In this document: piece by piece, positions 12,481-23,240 of the stretch
How positions within the stretch are numbered: the first letter of the stretch is position 1
How the letters are laid out: each line of letters opens with the position of its first letter
NCBI GenBank assembly: GCA_944989445.1
Contig: CALYLW010000123.1
Location: 958,501 to 1,022,500, forward strand
DNA: 64,000 nt
Direction of reading: 5' to 3'
Source of the DNA: Ampullaceana balthica
Taxonomy: Eukaryota > Mollusca > Gastropoda > Lymnaeidae
Translations under genes and position numbers: made by a program
Notes under the pieces: model-generated
The model's input: the letters and a program-made list of their open reading frames with translations, nothing else
What the model was told of the DNA's origin: nothing
Database searches by the model: none

Positions 12481-13569
12481 CAGATCTATGTCATATTATA
12501 AACTTATGTATCAAACATGGCTAGTTTGCCTTTAACACACAAGAAAGGTTTACTTTTAATCAGAATCTTCATTTGTGTTCAGGTAAAAGCTTGGTCCTTA
12601 TAAATAATAAGAGTATATTACAATCATAATCTAAGGAAAATTGGTCTAAAACCTTAAAACTTGTCCCAGGAAAAAATAATACTATCAACGCAGATCTCTT
12701 AAAAATAAAATTTAGACATTTAAAGATCATTTGAGACATTCTGTCTCATGAGGTTTATAAAACTTTTCATGCAGAAAAACAATAGGATATCAAATTAACC
12801 TGTTATAAATTAGAGACTTAACAGGAAAGAAATAACTGTGTTTTCTAGAATATTTCACATCATTTATTTCATTTGTAATACATGTTGTTTAAAGTTATTT
12901 TAAGGTATTTTTTTGACAAAGTTTTTGTGAGGGAAGTACATATTGGCTCCGAACCACAAATTGAATGAATTCAGTAGTTAAGTTCCATATAGTATTTTAA
13001 ATATTGGCCATAAAGTTATAATTTACCATGTTTGGTCTATATCAGTTTGTACGACAGGTAGCAATAATTAAAATAATATTTATAGAACTTACAAAACAAA
13101 AAGGCACTTTGGACAACGGGCCTTAAATGTGCAAGATGTAGCTAAAAAACCTTGTAGATTTTAATCCTAATCGCGATGGATAAATGTGTCCTATTTGTTA
13201 AAAGTCGTGCACAATCATATGGGAATTAAAAGTATTACAAGTTTGAGAGAAATTATTTTGGGCCCCTAGCACCGAATGAATGGAATTGGGGAGCAATACA
13301 TATTATTTTAAAATGAGATTTCTCTACTTGACTAATTGGATTTCACCGCAGCTAACTTTTTTTTATTCTTTCGTTATACTATTCATTTTATTTGTGTACT
13401 ATTTGTTCGTTGAGGAAGGCTCTTTGCCGAAACGTTCGCTGTTTTGTTACGTCCTGTCGGGCTCACTCATACCCTGTTTATATGTTATACATTTATTTAT
13501 TTAAAAGCCTGGTTGCAGTCTGAAACCCCTCCTCCCATTATTTTGTATTATCTTATATTTTCTCCTCAG
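12481..13569 (+). other. Intron sequence with small element traces
   Basis: A trace of the monomeric Helitron family lies at about 13255-13290 ('gggcccctagcaccgaatga'). 'gaggaaggctctttgccgaa' at about 13411 resembles sequences associated with retroelement tails, but I cannot assign it. The rest is featureless AT-rich intron. Confidence 0.4.
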
Positions 13570-13630
13570 AAAAAACAGTGCATACCAATAAGTGAATCAA
13601 CATGTACCATAACGACCACGACTCAAACCG
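13570..13630 (+). CDS. Exon: C-terminal part of the CBM_14 domain plus Thr-rich start
   Basis: After the acceptor 'tattttctcctcag' the frame reads KKQCIPISESTC then TITTTTQT, ending ACCG^gtatgt. It supplies cysteines five and six of the chitin-binding domain and opens the Thr-rich linker. Entry phase is 0 and exit phase 1, length 61 nt. The minus-strand paralogue at 43831-43891 has the same length, phases and C-x7-C spacing. The intron inside the domain (11067-13569) is about 2.5 kb here against about 0.7 kb in the paralogue. Confidence 0.82.
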
Positions 13631-13737
13631 GTATGTTAAGTTTTTTTTTACATATGTACATGTGTAAATTCATAACATCATCACGAAATTCAACAATCTT
13701 AACTTAAACTAAATCGTATCTGTTACGGACACTCCTT

Positions 13738-13900
13738 TATATATATGTATTTATATATATATATATAAAAATAAATAAATATATATTTATAAATATATAT
13801 ATATATATATTATATTTATATACATATATATATATATATACATATATTATATATATACATAAATAAATAAATATATATATATACATAAATAACATAATAA
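13738..13900. repeat. Impure (TA)n/(TTTA)n microsatellite
   Basis: TA runs mixed with AAATAAAT and ATAC interruptions in the intron between 13630 and 15310. Tyr-Ile-rich minus-strand frames here are repeat artefacts. Confidence 0.92.
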
Positions 13901-14206
13901 TCCATATTTTGTGCCTAGTGCTACCTTTTATTGGAATTTGAAATGTTGATAGTGTGATGGTTTTCCTAGTTGTTAAGACAACACATTTTACATCCGAATG
14001 ACACACGGCAATAATCAGACTTCATGCATACTGAATAAGAAAAATCTTCTTATCCTTATGTCTACGTAAAGATTTGTTGAAAATAAATTCCAGAATAAAA
14101 GAAATATTTTTCAAGCCAACTTAACATGCTTTGATATATTTTTAAAAACTCATTTTACTTTACGTCACATTCTTGGTCCCGCGGAAAAATAAAAGTAAAA
14201 ATATCA

Positions 14207-14440
14207 CCCCCTTCGCGTGATCCTACCGAGCTGAAATTTAGCACATAGACATTTGTTACCTACCAATGCATATTCTCAAAATTTCAGATTGATCCAATGT
14301 ACCGTAATTAAATTAATGAATTTCTATTTTTTCTTTATGTATCTCTATGTAGCATGTACATTTTTGTGCTAGTCTGTAGCGCGGTGCGTATTGTATTGAT
14401 GTTAGCGTATACTTTTAGACTTTTAGTTATGTCTCATATA
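14207..14440 (-). mobile_element. Fragment of the 'GATCGATC' repeat family, inverted
   Basis: 'gagctgaaatttagcaca', 'aatgcatattctcaaaattt' and 'accgtaattaaattaatg' are the reverse complement of modules in the 48500-53700 mosaic ('attaatttaattacggtac', 'caaatttcagcttgatc'). Termini are not resolved. It is intronic. Confidence 0.55.
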
Positions 14441-14496
14441 TAAGGAATTTATAATAAAAAAATTGTTTTTAACGGATTAATTTCCAATTAATTCTT

Positions 14497-14568
<72 letters not shown>

Positions 14569-14570
14569 CG

Positions 14571-14612
<42 letters not shown>
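14497..14612. repeat. (TA)n microsatellite
   Basis: Long TA runs at 14504-14563 and 14580-14610 separated by 'catacgtatatataaa'. Confidence 0.95.
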
Positions 14613-14613
<1 letters not shown>

Positions 14614-15309
14614 AAATATACATATACATATAACCGTGCGTAAAATTGTACAAGAAATTACAAGATTTTTATTTTGAACTACTAAATTTATTTAGAGCGG
14701 TTAATATTTTATTAGGATCTACCACAGATTAAAATATCATTACACACAACGATATTGTAAGAATATATATTTTAATAAGAAAAAATATTGTTAATCAAAG
14801 AACGGATCATAGAATCAAATCTGGTTTAGATATTGAGCATATACTTACACATTAATGAGGTTAAGAATCTAAAAAAGTGTTTGGATACACTTAAAATAAT
14901 GGTAGGTAAGTTTTTATCAGAAAAGAAGAAGACAATTGTAATATTAAAAATATTTAAGGAAAAATTAAATATCTTAATTAAATAGTTCTTAAGTTTTTAA
15001 AATTAAATAGCTCTTTATTTAAATTCAATTAAAAAAAAATTAAATAAGAACATGTTATATTCAACTAGACAAGCATTTTATTCTTTAAAATGTCCTAAAG
15101 TTTATTTATTTTATAATGTATTTTTATGAACCTAGATATAATGTGTTTCATGAATTTAAAAATGAAATAAAATTGTTATATTTAACTTTTTAAAAAAATT
15201 ACCGTACATTAATAAATCTATAACTTAAAAAGAGCAGTTTAAGTTAATAAGATAAAACAAGACAATCTCGTATTAAACCGTCAAAACACACACAAATATA
15301 TCTTTACAG
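14613..15309 (+). other. Intron before the first mini-exon
   Basis: The last ~120 bp ('agagcagtttaagttaataa', 'aatctcgtattaaaccgtc') are the conserved upstream half-unit that precedes every CAATGAC-type mini-exon. The earlier part is unrecognised. Confidence 0.6.
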
Positions 15310-15336
15310 CAATGACTACTGCTAAATCTGTACCTG
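15310..15336 (+). CDS. Mini-exon 1 (27 nt, Thr-rich linker)
   Basis: Acceptor 'atctttacag', donor '^gtaagt'. In phase 1 it reads (G)CA-M-T-T-A-K-S-V-P then G. This is the most diverged copy: GCT (Ala) replaces the third Thr codon, and it ends in G rather than C. It stands alone in an unduplicated block and may represent the oldest unit. Confidence 0.78.
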
Positions 15337-15966
15337 GTAAGTATCCAAATTAGTTTATAAATTTATGTTTACAAAAATGTGTGTTTTGTATTTTTTATTC
15401 AATCAATTTTTAAAAAATAATTAAATTAATCTTAGCAGGTAAAAATTAGCATAATAATTTCATATCTTTTAAGGATCAGTAAATGAAAATTGTGACGAAC
15501 ATAAATAATATAAATTACTGATTTGTATCATCCGTAGGTAAGTTTTTATGAGAAAAACTTAATTAAGTCCAATTAAAGAAAATGTTACTTAAGAACAAAT
15601 TCCACAACTTATATAAATATTTCTTTCTTTATTTTTTAAAAAATACATTAATTCTTTATTTAAGATCATATTTTTTTTAAAGAATGGGAACATTCTTATG
15701 ATTTTAATTTTTATTAAATTAAACAAGCATTTTTATGCTGGAAAATTTCAGGAAGTGTGTTTATTTTTTCGTGTGTTTTTATTTTACTCTTATCATGTTT
15801 TTCCTCATTAAAATGGCAGTGTATGTTAATCTCGTACTAAACTGTAATATATATATATATATGAAGACCTCAACGGAAGAAACGGCTTTAACTTTATAAT
15901 GCATATTAGGATCCCGTTAAGTCACGATTCATTATTTTATTAAATTGGTATACTCACGCTAATTCG

Positions 15967-15968
<2 letters not shown>

Positions 15969-16040
<72 letters not shown>

Positions 16041-16060
16041 ATATAGATATATATATATAT
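15969..16060. repeat. (TA)n with GATATA interruptions
   Basis: Perfect TA run 15969-16022 followed by 'gatatagatatagatata' variants, ending at the hAT copy B boundary. Confidence 0.95.
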
Positions 16061-16061
16061 T

Positions 16062-16850
16062 GAGGCTGCGGAAATTAACGATTAATTTATCAATTAAAAT
16101 TTGTATCAACGATTAATCGACCCACCCCTTATAAATGTACTGGAATTAAAAAAGTAAAATATTTTGGCCGATAAATATAAACTTATTTCTGGACGATTGC
16201 AGGAACATTTTGGTTTTAAACTATTGACTATCGTGAATGTTCAAAATGTTGATAAAGGTTCTCGTGTCCACTGAGAGGAATCTTCTGCCTACCATGCAAT
16301 GTTCCATCTATGTGTAAGCTTTGTTGGTCCGTGTGTAAAGTTATAAAAATCTAGTTTGCAAAGTTGCACAACGTCCATTTTTGTGCAATATATTACAAAA
16401 TTTGCTGCGCGGCGATTATAAATTCTTCCTGGCGTCGGTGAAATATCTGCACAGCCGCGCTGCTTAAAGGTAACATTTCACCATGATTCTAACACTTCGC
16501 TTACATATCACCTGAAAACTAAACATCTACTACAGTATCATAAACTTCAGCTGAGACAATCTGAAGCTATGAACGATTGTTCAGCTCGGCTGGTTATATT
16601 GTGAATAAGACCCGCTCATCACTTGAACCAAATAATGTCAATACACTTGTCTGTTTGTGTTGTTGGTTAAAAAATGTTATATAAAGAAGACATTCCAGTG
16701 TTATTTCGATTTTCGACTATTACGTTTAATAAGCACTACTTATGACACCATAAATTAAAATTTTTGGCTTCAATCGAAATTAACGATTAATTAATTGTTA
16801 ATTTTTCAAAATTTAACGATTAAAATTAAATTTATCGTTAACAGCCCTAA
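16062..16850 (+). mobile_element. Degenerate hAT fragment, copy B, with intact C-terminus
   Basis: Inverted copy of the elements at 861 and 40168: its right end is ...CGTTAACAGCCCTA (16847). On the plus strand an unbroken frame 16586-16684 reads SAGYIVNKTRSSLEPNN, then VNTLVCLCCWLKNVI and a TAA stop. This is the end of the hAT dimerisation domain, where 'SAGYIVNKTRSSL' is highly typical. Upstream parts are frameshifted. It lies in the intron between mini-exons 1 and 2. Confidence 0.75.
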
Positions 16851-16861
16851 TATATTATATA

Positions 16862-17293
16862 TATAATAAAAATGTGTTCGATTAATAGAGAAAAGAATTA
16901 ATCGAATAATCTAATAATTTTGATTAATTATATTTTATAACGCATATATAGTAACCGTTAAGTCGCGATTCATTATTTAGCGAAATCGGTTAAGTCGCCG
17001 TAAGGGTATGGCTCTAAAATTTTGTGACGTAACAAAACAAATTCGTTCTGGTATGCAAGACATAAGTAAGAAAAACCATATTGTTTACGTATGCACGTCT
17101 ATATATTTAATCATAAAACGAGTGAAGCGTAGGCTATGTAAGTAATAAAAAATATATTAATTATTAATAAATTCAAAAATATATAATTAATTTTTTCTAA
17201 AATTTAATCAAACTTTTAATTGATCAAATTAATTTTTTTATCGATTAAGATTTTTAACAATTAATCAATTAATTACTATTTTATTTCCGAGCG

Positions 17294-17298
<5 letters not shown>
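16862..17298. mobile_element. 'TCGATTAAT' MITE-like element, copy 1
   Basis: Diverged relative of 21866-22312 and 30088-30535. Shared interior motifs are 'ttataacgcat', 'ccgttaagtc', 'cgaaatcggttaag' and 'tctggtatgcaaga'. Both ends carry inverted 'tcgattaat' motifs, and the right end reads 'ttatttccgagcgctaat' against 'ttccgaagccctaat' elsewhere. It ends about 80 bp upstream of mini-exon 2, separated by a TA run. Confidence 0.65.
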
Positions 17299-17367
<69 letters not shown>

Positions 17368-17376
17368 TCTTTACAG

Positions 17377-17403
17377 TAACGACTACTACTAAAACTGTTC
17401 CTC
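17377..17403 (+). CDS. Mini-exon 2 (27 nt, Thr-rich linker)
   Basis: Acceptor 'atctctttacag', donor '^gtaagt'. Reads (G)TA-T-T-T-T-K-T-V-P then C. It is the first of a pair: mini-exon 3 follows after a 499-bp intron, and the pair is repeated as mini-exons 4/5 and 6/7. Confidence 0.78.
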
Positions 17404-17902
17404 GTAAGTTTTCACATTATATTATTTATTTCTGTTCAAATAGTATTCGTGTTACGTACAATGTATTTAATCAATTTTTTTAAAAAATGATTTTAATATT
17501 AACAGGTTAAAATAAGAAGCACATTTTCATATCTTTAAGGGATTAACAAATCAAAATGTGAAACAATTAATATCCAACTACTAATCGTTATCAATCGTGT
17601 TTGGAAGATTAGTTTTTATCAGAAAGCCAGAAAACGTGACGTTAACTGAAAAGAATGTAGATGATCACTGAAGAAGTGTTGGGTAAAGTTTTTAGATGCT
17701 TAACATTTCATTTAGTTACATAAACTAAAAATCTACTTAATCCCTTTTCCAGGCAAGTGTCATTGTAAAATATTTAATTTTTTTTAATACCATACTTTTG
17801 TAAATCTATAACTTAAAAAGAGCAGTTTAAGTTAATAAGATAAGACGGAACAATCTCGTACTAAACCGCCAAAACGCACACATCTATATAATATCTTTAC
17901 AG

Positions 17903-17929
17903 CAATGACTACTACTAAATATGTACCTC
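17903..17929 (+). CDS. Mini-exon 3 (27 nt, Thr-rich linker)
   Basis: Acceptor 'atctttacag', donor '^gtaagt'. Reads (C)CA-M-T-T-T-K-Y-V-P then C. It is identical in sequence to mini-exon 5 at 22854, its partner in the 4.95-kb duplication. Confidence 0.8.
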
Positions 17930-18289
17930 GTAAGTATCCAAATGAGTTTATAAATTTATGTTTTTAATAAATTTGTGTTTTGTATTTTTATTAACTAAAT
18001 TTTTATAAAAAAATGATATTAATCTTAGGAAGTAAAAATTAGCATAATAATTTCATATCTTTAAAGGATCAGGAAATCAAAATTGTGACGAAAATAAATA
18101 ATATAAATTACTGATTTTTATCATGAGTGTATGGTAGGTAAGTTTTTATGGGAAAAACATAAATTAAGTCCTATTGAAGAAAATTGTAATTAAGGAGAAA
18201 TTCTATAACTTATATATTAAGACCACAAGGGAAGAAACGGCTATGTGACAATTTTGAAATTTTTTAGTTAACCTCTGTATCTGATAGAG

Positions 18290-20508
18290 CAGTGGTTCCT
18301 AACATTTTGGGGTCCATGCACCCCTTCAGATGCCTAAAAAAGTTCATGCACCCCCTCATGAAACTTGTAGAAAATGCATAATAAACTATGTTTATTTTAG
18401 GAACAAAACAGTTTTGACCATAGCCAACAGGGAATTCAATGAGAGATCTGCTGCTTCTTATGATCAATCAGCGATTTAAATGGAACTGTTTTAATACTGT
18501 TTTGAACAAAGCAACTCTCATGTCATTCTCTGCATTCAACTTATTGCTTGCCTTGGTTTTAATCGTCAAAAGTGTGAAGAATCCTGCTTCACAGAGATAG
18601 GTTGTGGCAAATGGAAGGAGAGTCAGCACTGACCTCTTGGCTAGTTTTGGGTAGGAATATAGCTGGGCGCACCAAAATTCAATCTAGGTATTGCAACTGA
18701 AGGCACTCCTCAGTACTTCTCTGGTTCTCAAATCAATCAGGTCATCTTTACCATGGTCACTGTCATCAATATTGCCAAAGTCACAGAGAAAAGGATTGCG
18801 AATCCAAAGGTCTTTCCTAGAAATTTCTGGACAGAAATACCCATCAAAGGACCTTTGCAATGTTGAAAGGTGCTTAGAAATTTCCCCTTTGATGTTGTAA
18901 AGCAGTGATCCACCAGTGCTTTCTTCTGCAGCAGATATTACAACTTCATCGAAGTGTGGAAAGTTGGCCAAGTTGGACTTTTCTAGTCGTCGTTGGAATA
19001 GTGGCAGTTTGTTAAGGAAGGCTTGTAATCTCTCAGTAACATCCATTACAGTCACAACATGTCGTTGGAGAGATGTGTTCAATTCATTCACGATGGAGAA
19101 GATGTCAGCCAGGTATGCGAGGTAATGAATGAAATTTGGATAGTCAAACTTGTCAGCAAGGTCACTCTCTTTTTATTACAAGAAAATGGCAAGCTCAACT
19201 CTCAGTTCTACTAACTGAGAAAGTATCCGTCCCCTGGACAACCAGCGCACCTCAGTGTGGTAGAGCAAAACTTTATGGTCAAAGCCCACCTCCTGCCAGA
19301 ATAACTTGAAGAGGCAGTGGCTCAAGGCATGTGAGCAGATAAAATTTACAACTTGGCCTGCAGTAGAAAGAACTGACTTCAAGGTTGGAGTTAGAGTTTT
19401 GCATGCGAGGGCCTGATGAGGAAGGATACAGTGTGTAGTTACAATATCTGGAACTTCTTTCTTTACCAGTTCTGAAAATCCATTCTCATTACCGAGCATG
19501 GAGGGATCACCATCTGTGCAAATTGAAGAAATTATTGAAGTCTAGTGAAACTGGTTTTCAGTGAAGAATACCCTGACTAGCTGCAGCACATCAGAAGCTT
19601 TGGTAGTAGCTAGGAGTGGCTTACAAAAGAGAAACTCCTCCTTCAGCAATCCACTGCGAACGCTGAATGCATTATGCTACATCAGTGGAATCATCCAGCT
19701 GCATGCTAAATGGAAGAGGACTGCTTCTCATCTTGATCCAAAATGTCTGCAGCCATGTCATTAATCCTGTAATGAATAGGGTCATTGGACAAAAGGACTT
19801 TCTCAACCTGCTTCCTCTGCTGGTGACCACACACCAGTTCCACCATCTCCAGAGCATCAGGCTTCACCAAAGTTTCTCCAATGATGTGGGGCTTCTTGTT
19901 CTTTGCAATAAGATATGCAACCTTGAATGATGCCTCCAGTGCAGGTTTCTGTGACTAAGAAAATCCAAGCTTCGGCAAGGTACCTGAGGTCAAGAAGCGA
20001 GCTCTATTAGGCTTGAAGACGTCAACACTGTCCATGGAATTGGATGTATGGACTTTCTCCAAGTGCTCTCGGAGTCTAACAGGCTTCATGTTGTCATTGC
20101 ACAGGATTTTTCCACAGAGGAAGGACTGAGGCTTTTGTGTTCCATCTCTCTCTTTATTGAATGAGAATCCAAACTGGAGCAATAAAAGTTTAAGGAAAAA
20201 ATTCCCAATTTTTACATCCGCTGACGTATTTGATGACTAAATTAAATAATTTTTAGAAAATTGTAAAACATGAAATTCCGAGGAACACATAGAGCGAAAC
20301 GTTAATTTTGTGAAAAAGTTTTTCATTAAATTTTCGACATGCGCAGAACGATGGTTTATATTTCAGATTATCAGTTTTTCGTTCTTTTTATTCCCTTCTT
20401 TTTTTCTTCCTCTTTTTCTTTTTTGTATTATCTGAATCGTTCATGCAACCCCTGGAACCTGCTCATGCACTCCTCGGGGGTGCATGCACCACTGGTTAGG
20501 AACCCCTG
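18290..20508 (-). mobile_element. ZBED-type hAT transposon, copy 1 (2.2 kb)
   Basis: Terminal inverted repeats are CAGTGGTTCCTAAC (18290) and, inverted at 20508, CAGGGGTTCCTAACCAG. Flanking target duplications are TGATAGAG (18282-18289) and TGATAAAG (20509-20516), 7 of 8 matching. The subterminal 'catgcacccc' motif is present at both ends. It encodes a broken transposase on the minus strand. It is duplicated with its surroundings at 23241-25461. Confidence 0.92.
18470..20185 (-). pseudogene. Broken ZBED/hAT transposase, copy 1
   Basis: Reading the minus strand from about 20185: a BED-type zinc finger (FLCGKILCND..KPVRLREHLEKVH), an in-frame TAG after 'LPKLGFS', then SQKPALEASFKVAYLIAKNK and HIIGETLVKPDALEM, as in ZBED5/SCAND3-like transposases. 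The catalytic core follows (DGDPSMLG; HCILPHQALACKTL; LLYHTEVRWLSRGR), then a helical region (18684-19091). The dimerisation end reads LPFATTYLCEAGFFTLLTIK. Full-length relatives are one frame of about 600 residues. Here at least four stops or frameshifts break it, for instance near 19530, 19170 and 18680. No host function is indicated; it is an intronic fossil of the lectin gene. Confidence 0.88.
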
Positions 20509-20740
20509 TGATAAAGGATAAAAAATTGAATGCTCTGAATTAGGTTTAATGAAAAAACTATGTCCCTGACCCTATTAAAAATTCAAATCTATTTAGTAAA
20601 TTTCTAAGAAATCTGTATAATTTTGAACTTTTAAACTTGAATATCTCAAAAGCACAAAAATGTGACATAGCCGTTTCCTCCCTTGAGCTCTTCATATAAA
20701 TGTATATATATATATATTATATATATATATATATTATTAA

Positions 20741-21187
20741 ACAATATAATTTGCAATTGTCACGCAAGTAGTGTCTGTCAGTCCTGACGCAACTAATTTT
20801 AGAAAGCAGGGAAAACCAAATTACTCTACCGAAGCATCAAAAGCTGTGCAAATTAAATATGCGCTGTAAAAAATATTATATGACGTCATTGTTTTCGGTA
20901 ATATTTTAATTTTGGAAAAGGGATCAATGTAAAAAGAGGATTTGATGATGGTTAATTATAAAATCAAAAACAAAGTGGGCGCCGTAGTCACCCTGCATGC
21001 AACCCGTATTATAAAATACTTTGTGTACATTTCAGAAAGTTTAATATATCGTATTTATCAAACAAGGACAAGTTAGTTAGGCTTTTGAAAAAGGTCGGCG
21101 CCGTAGGCGCCCTAATAAAAAGTGCATTTTTAAAAAAAAATAAATTTCAGCTGAAAATTTCCGTCTTTTTTTACGGGTGTATGCTAG
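20741..21187 (+). mobile_element. Helitron, first unit of a head-to-tail dimer (copy 1)
   Basis: Starts near 'aatataatttgcaattgtca' and ends with a 'ttccgtc..tttacggg' hairpin region followed by CTAG (21184-21187) and T. Internal 'ggcgccgtaggcgcc' is near-palindromic. The next unit begins immediately. No coding sequence. Confidence 0.7.
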
Positions 21188-21621
21188 TAAACTATATAAT
21201 TTGCAATTGTCACGCAAGTAGTGTCTGTCTGTCAGTCCTGACGCTACGAATTTTAGAATGCAGGGAAAACCAAATTACTACACCAATGCATCAAAAGGTG
21301 TGCAAATTAAAGATGCAATTTAAAAAAATATTATATGACGTCATTGTTTTCGCTCATATTTTAATTTTGGAAAATGGATCAATGTAAATAGAGGATTTGA
21401 TGATGGTTAATTATAAAATTAAAAAACAAAAAACCCCTATTATAAAATACTTTGTGTACAATTCAGAAAGTTAAAAATTTCTTATTTATTAAACAAGGAC
21501 AAGTTAGTTGGGCTTTTGAAAATGGTGGGTGCCGTAGGCGCCTTTAAAAAAAGTGCATTTTTTAAAAAAATAAATAGATTTCAGTGAAAAACTTCCGTCA
21601 TTTTTGACAGGTGTACACTAG
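21188..21621 (+). mobile_element. Helitron, second unit of the dimer (copy 1)
   Basis: Repeats the first unit ('tatataatttgcaattgtca', 'caagtagtgtctgtc', 'ttggaaaatggatcaatgta') and ends TTCCGTCATTTTTGACAGG..CTAG (21618-21621) followed by T. The pair is repeated at 25700-26581 in the duplicated block. Confidence 0.7.
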
Positions 21622-21865
21622 TATATAGATATATATATATCTTTATTTATTTTATTTTAAAAAAGTAATTCTTTATTTAAAATCATATTTTTTAAAGAAT
21701 GTACACAGTTTATATTAAATGAAACAAGCCTTTTTATGCTTGAAAATTTCTGTAAGTGTATTTTTATCTTTCGTTGTCTTTTGATTTTACTCTTATCAAA
21801 ATGTTTTTCATCATTAAATGGGTTTATGTTTATGTTAATTTATATATTAATATATATATATACAT

Positions 21866-22312
21866 AAGGCTGGTAGTGAATAAAATTTTTTCGATTAATA
21901 GAGAAAAAATGTATTCGATTCATCTATTAATTTTGATATAATTATATTTTATAACGCATATTTGGTACCCGTTAAGTCAAAATTCATTATTTAGCGAAAT
22001 CGGTTAAGTCGCGGTAATTGCCTGGCTCAAAAATTATGTGACGTAACACAACTAATTCCTTCTGGTATGCAAGATATAAGGAAGAAAAAAAAATTTGTTT
22101 AGGTTTGCAAGTCTATATAAATAATCATAAAATGAGTGAAACGTATGTAGGTCATAAAAATATATAAATTATTAATAAATTCAAAAAGACAATATAAAAA
22201 ATGTTTTCTTAATTTTAATCAAACTTTAATCTACTCAAATTCATTTCAATCGATTAAGTTTGTAACGACTAATCTATTTATTAATACTTAATTTCCGAAG
22301 CCCTAATTTATA
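21866..22312. mobile_element. 'TCGATTAAT' MITE-like element, copy 2
   Basis: Left end 'aaggctggtagtgaataaaa', right end 'aatttccgaagccctaa'; read inward from the right this is TTAGGGCTTCGG. Inverted 'tcgattaa' motifs lie near both ends. It is nearly identical to 30088-30535 and abuts the TA tract and acceptor of mini-exon 4. Confidence 0.7.
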
Positions 22313-22329
22313 TATATATATCTTTACAG

Positions 22330-22356
22330 CAACGACAACTACTAAATCTGTTCCTC
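22330..22356 (+). CDS. Mini-exon 4 (27 nt, Thr-rich linker)
   Basis: Acceptor 'atctttacag', donor '^gtaagt'. Reads (C)CA-T-T-T-T-K-S-V-P then C. It corresponds to mini-exon 2 by position in the block but is identical in sequence to mini-exon 6. Confidence 0.8.
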
Positions 22357-22853
22357 GTAAGTTTTCATATGATATTATATATTTATGTTTCCATTGTTTT
22401 CATGTTTCGTACATTGTATTAACTCAATTTTTTTAAAAATGATTTTAATATTAACAGGTTAAAATAAGAAGCACATTTTCCTATCTTTAGGGATTAAAAA
22501 ATAAAAAATGTGTAACAATTAATATCAAAATACTGATCGTTATAAGGCGTGTTTGGTAGATTAGTTTTTATCAGAAAGCCAGAAAACGTAACGTTAACTG
22601 AAAAGGAAGTAGATGATCACTGAAGAAGTGTTGGGTAAAGTTTTTAGATGCTTAACATTTCATTTAGTTACATAAACTAACAATCGACTTAATCCCTTTT
22701 CCAGGCAAGTGTCATTGTAAAATATTTAATTTTTTTTAATACCATACTTTTGTAAATCTATAACTTAAAAAAGCAGTTTAAGTTAATAAGATAAGACGGA
22801 ACAATCTCGTACTAAACCGCCAAAACGCACACATCTATATAATATCTGTACAG

Positions 22854-22880
22854 CAATGACTACTACTAAATATGTACCTC
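22854..22880 (+). CDS. Mini-exon 5 (27 nt, Thr-rich linker)
   Basis: Acceptor 'atctgtacag', donor '^gtaagt'. Identical to mini-exon 3, reading (C)CA-M-T-T-T-K-Y-V-P then C. The intron from mini-exon 4 is 497 bp. The polypyrimidine tract has one T-to-G change relative to the other copies. Confidence 0.8.
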
Positions 22881-23240
22881 GTAAGTATCCAAATGAGTTT
22901 ATAAATTTATGTTTTTAATAAATTTGTGTTTTGTATTTTTATTAACTAAATTTTTATAAAAAAATGATATTAATCTTAGGAAGTAAAAATTAGCATAATA
23001 ATTTCATATCTTTAAAGGATCAGGAAATCAAAATTGTGACGAAAATAAATAATATAAATTACTGATTTTTATCATGAGTGTATGGTAGGTAAGTTTTTAT
23101 GGGAAAAACATAAATTAAGTCCTATTGAAGAAAATTGTAATTAAGGAGAAATTCTATAACTTATATATTAAGACCACAAGGGAAGAAACGGCTATGTGAC
23201 AATTTTGAAATATTTAAGTTAACCTCTGTATCTGATAGAG

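Larger units (their letters stand above)
18215..20698. mobile_element. Short TIR element split by a hAT insertion, copy 1
   Basis: 'cacaagggaagaaacggcta' then 'tgtgac' near 18222-18250 is mirrored at 20650-20695 by 'gtgacatagccgtttcctcc' and 'cttgagctcttcat'. Related single ends ('gaagtcctcaaaggaagaaa') occur at 15862, 29980 and 31651. The ZBED-type hAT sits inside it, so this element is the older insertion. Confidence 0.65.
16862..21875 (+). repeat. Tandem segmental duplication, copy 1 (about 4.95 kb)
   Basis: Matches 21880-26875 almost base for base by eye, with offsets of 4951-4953 bp for the mini-exons and for the hAT ends. It contains a short 'TCGATTAAT' element, two mini-exons, a ZBED-type hAT inside another short element, and a Helitron dimer. 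The left ~430 bp are more diverged from copy 2 than the rest. Exact end points were not computed. Confidence 0.85.
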
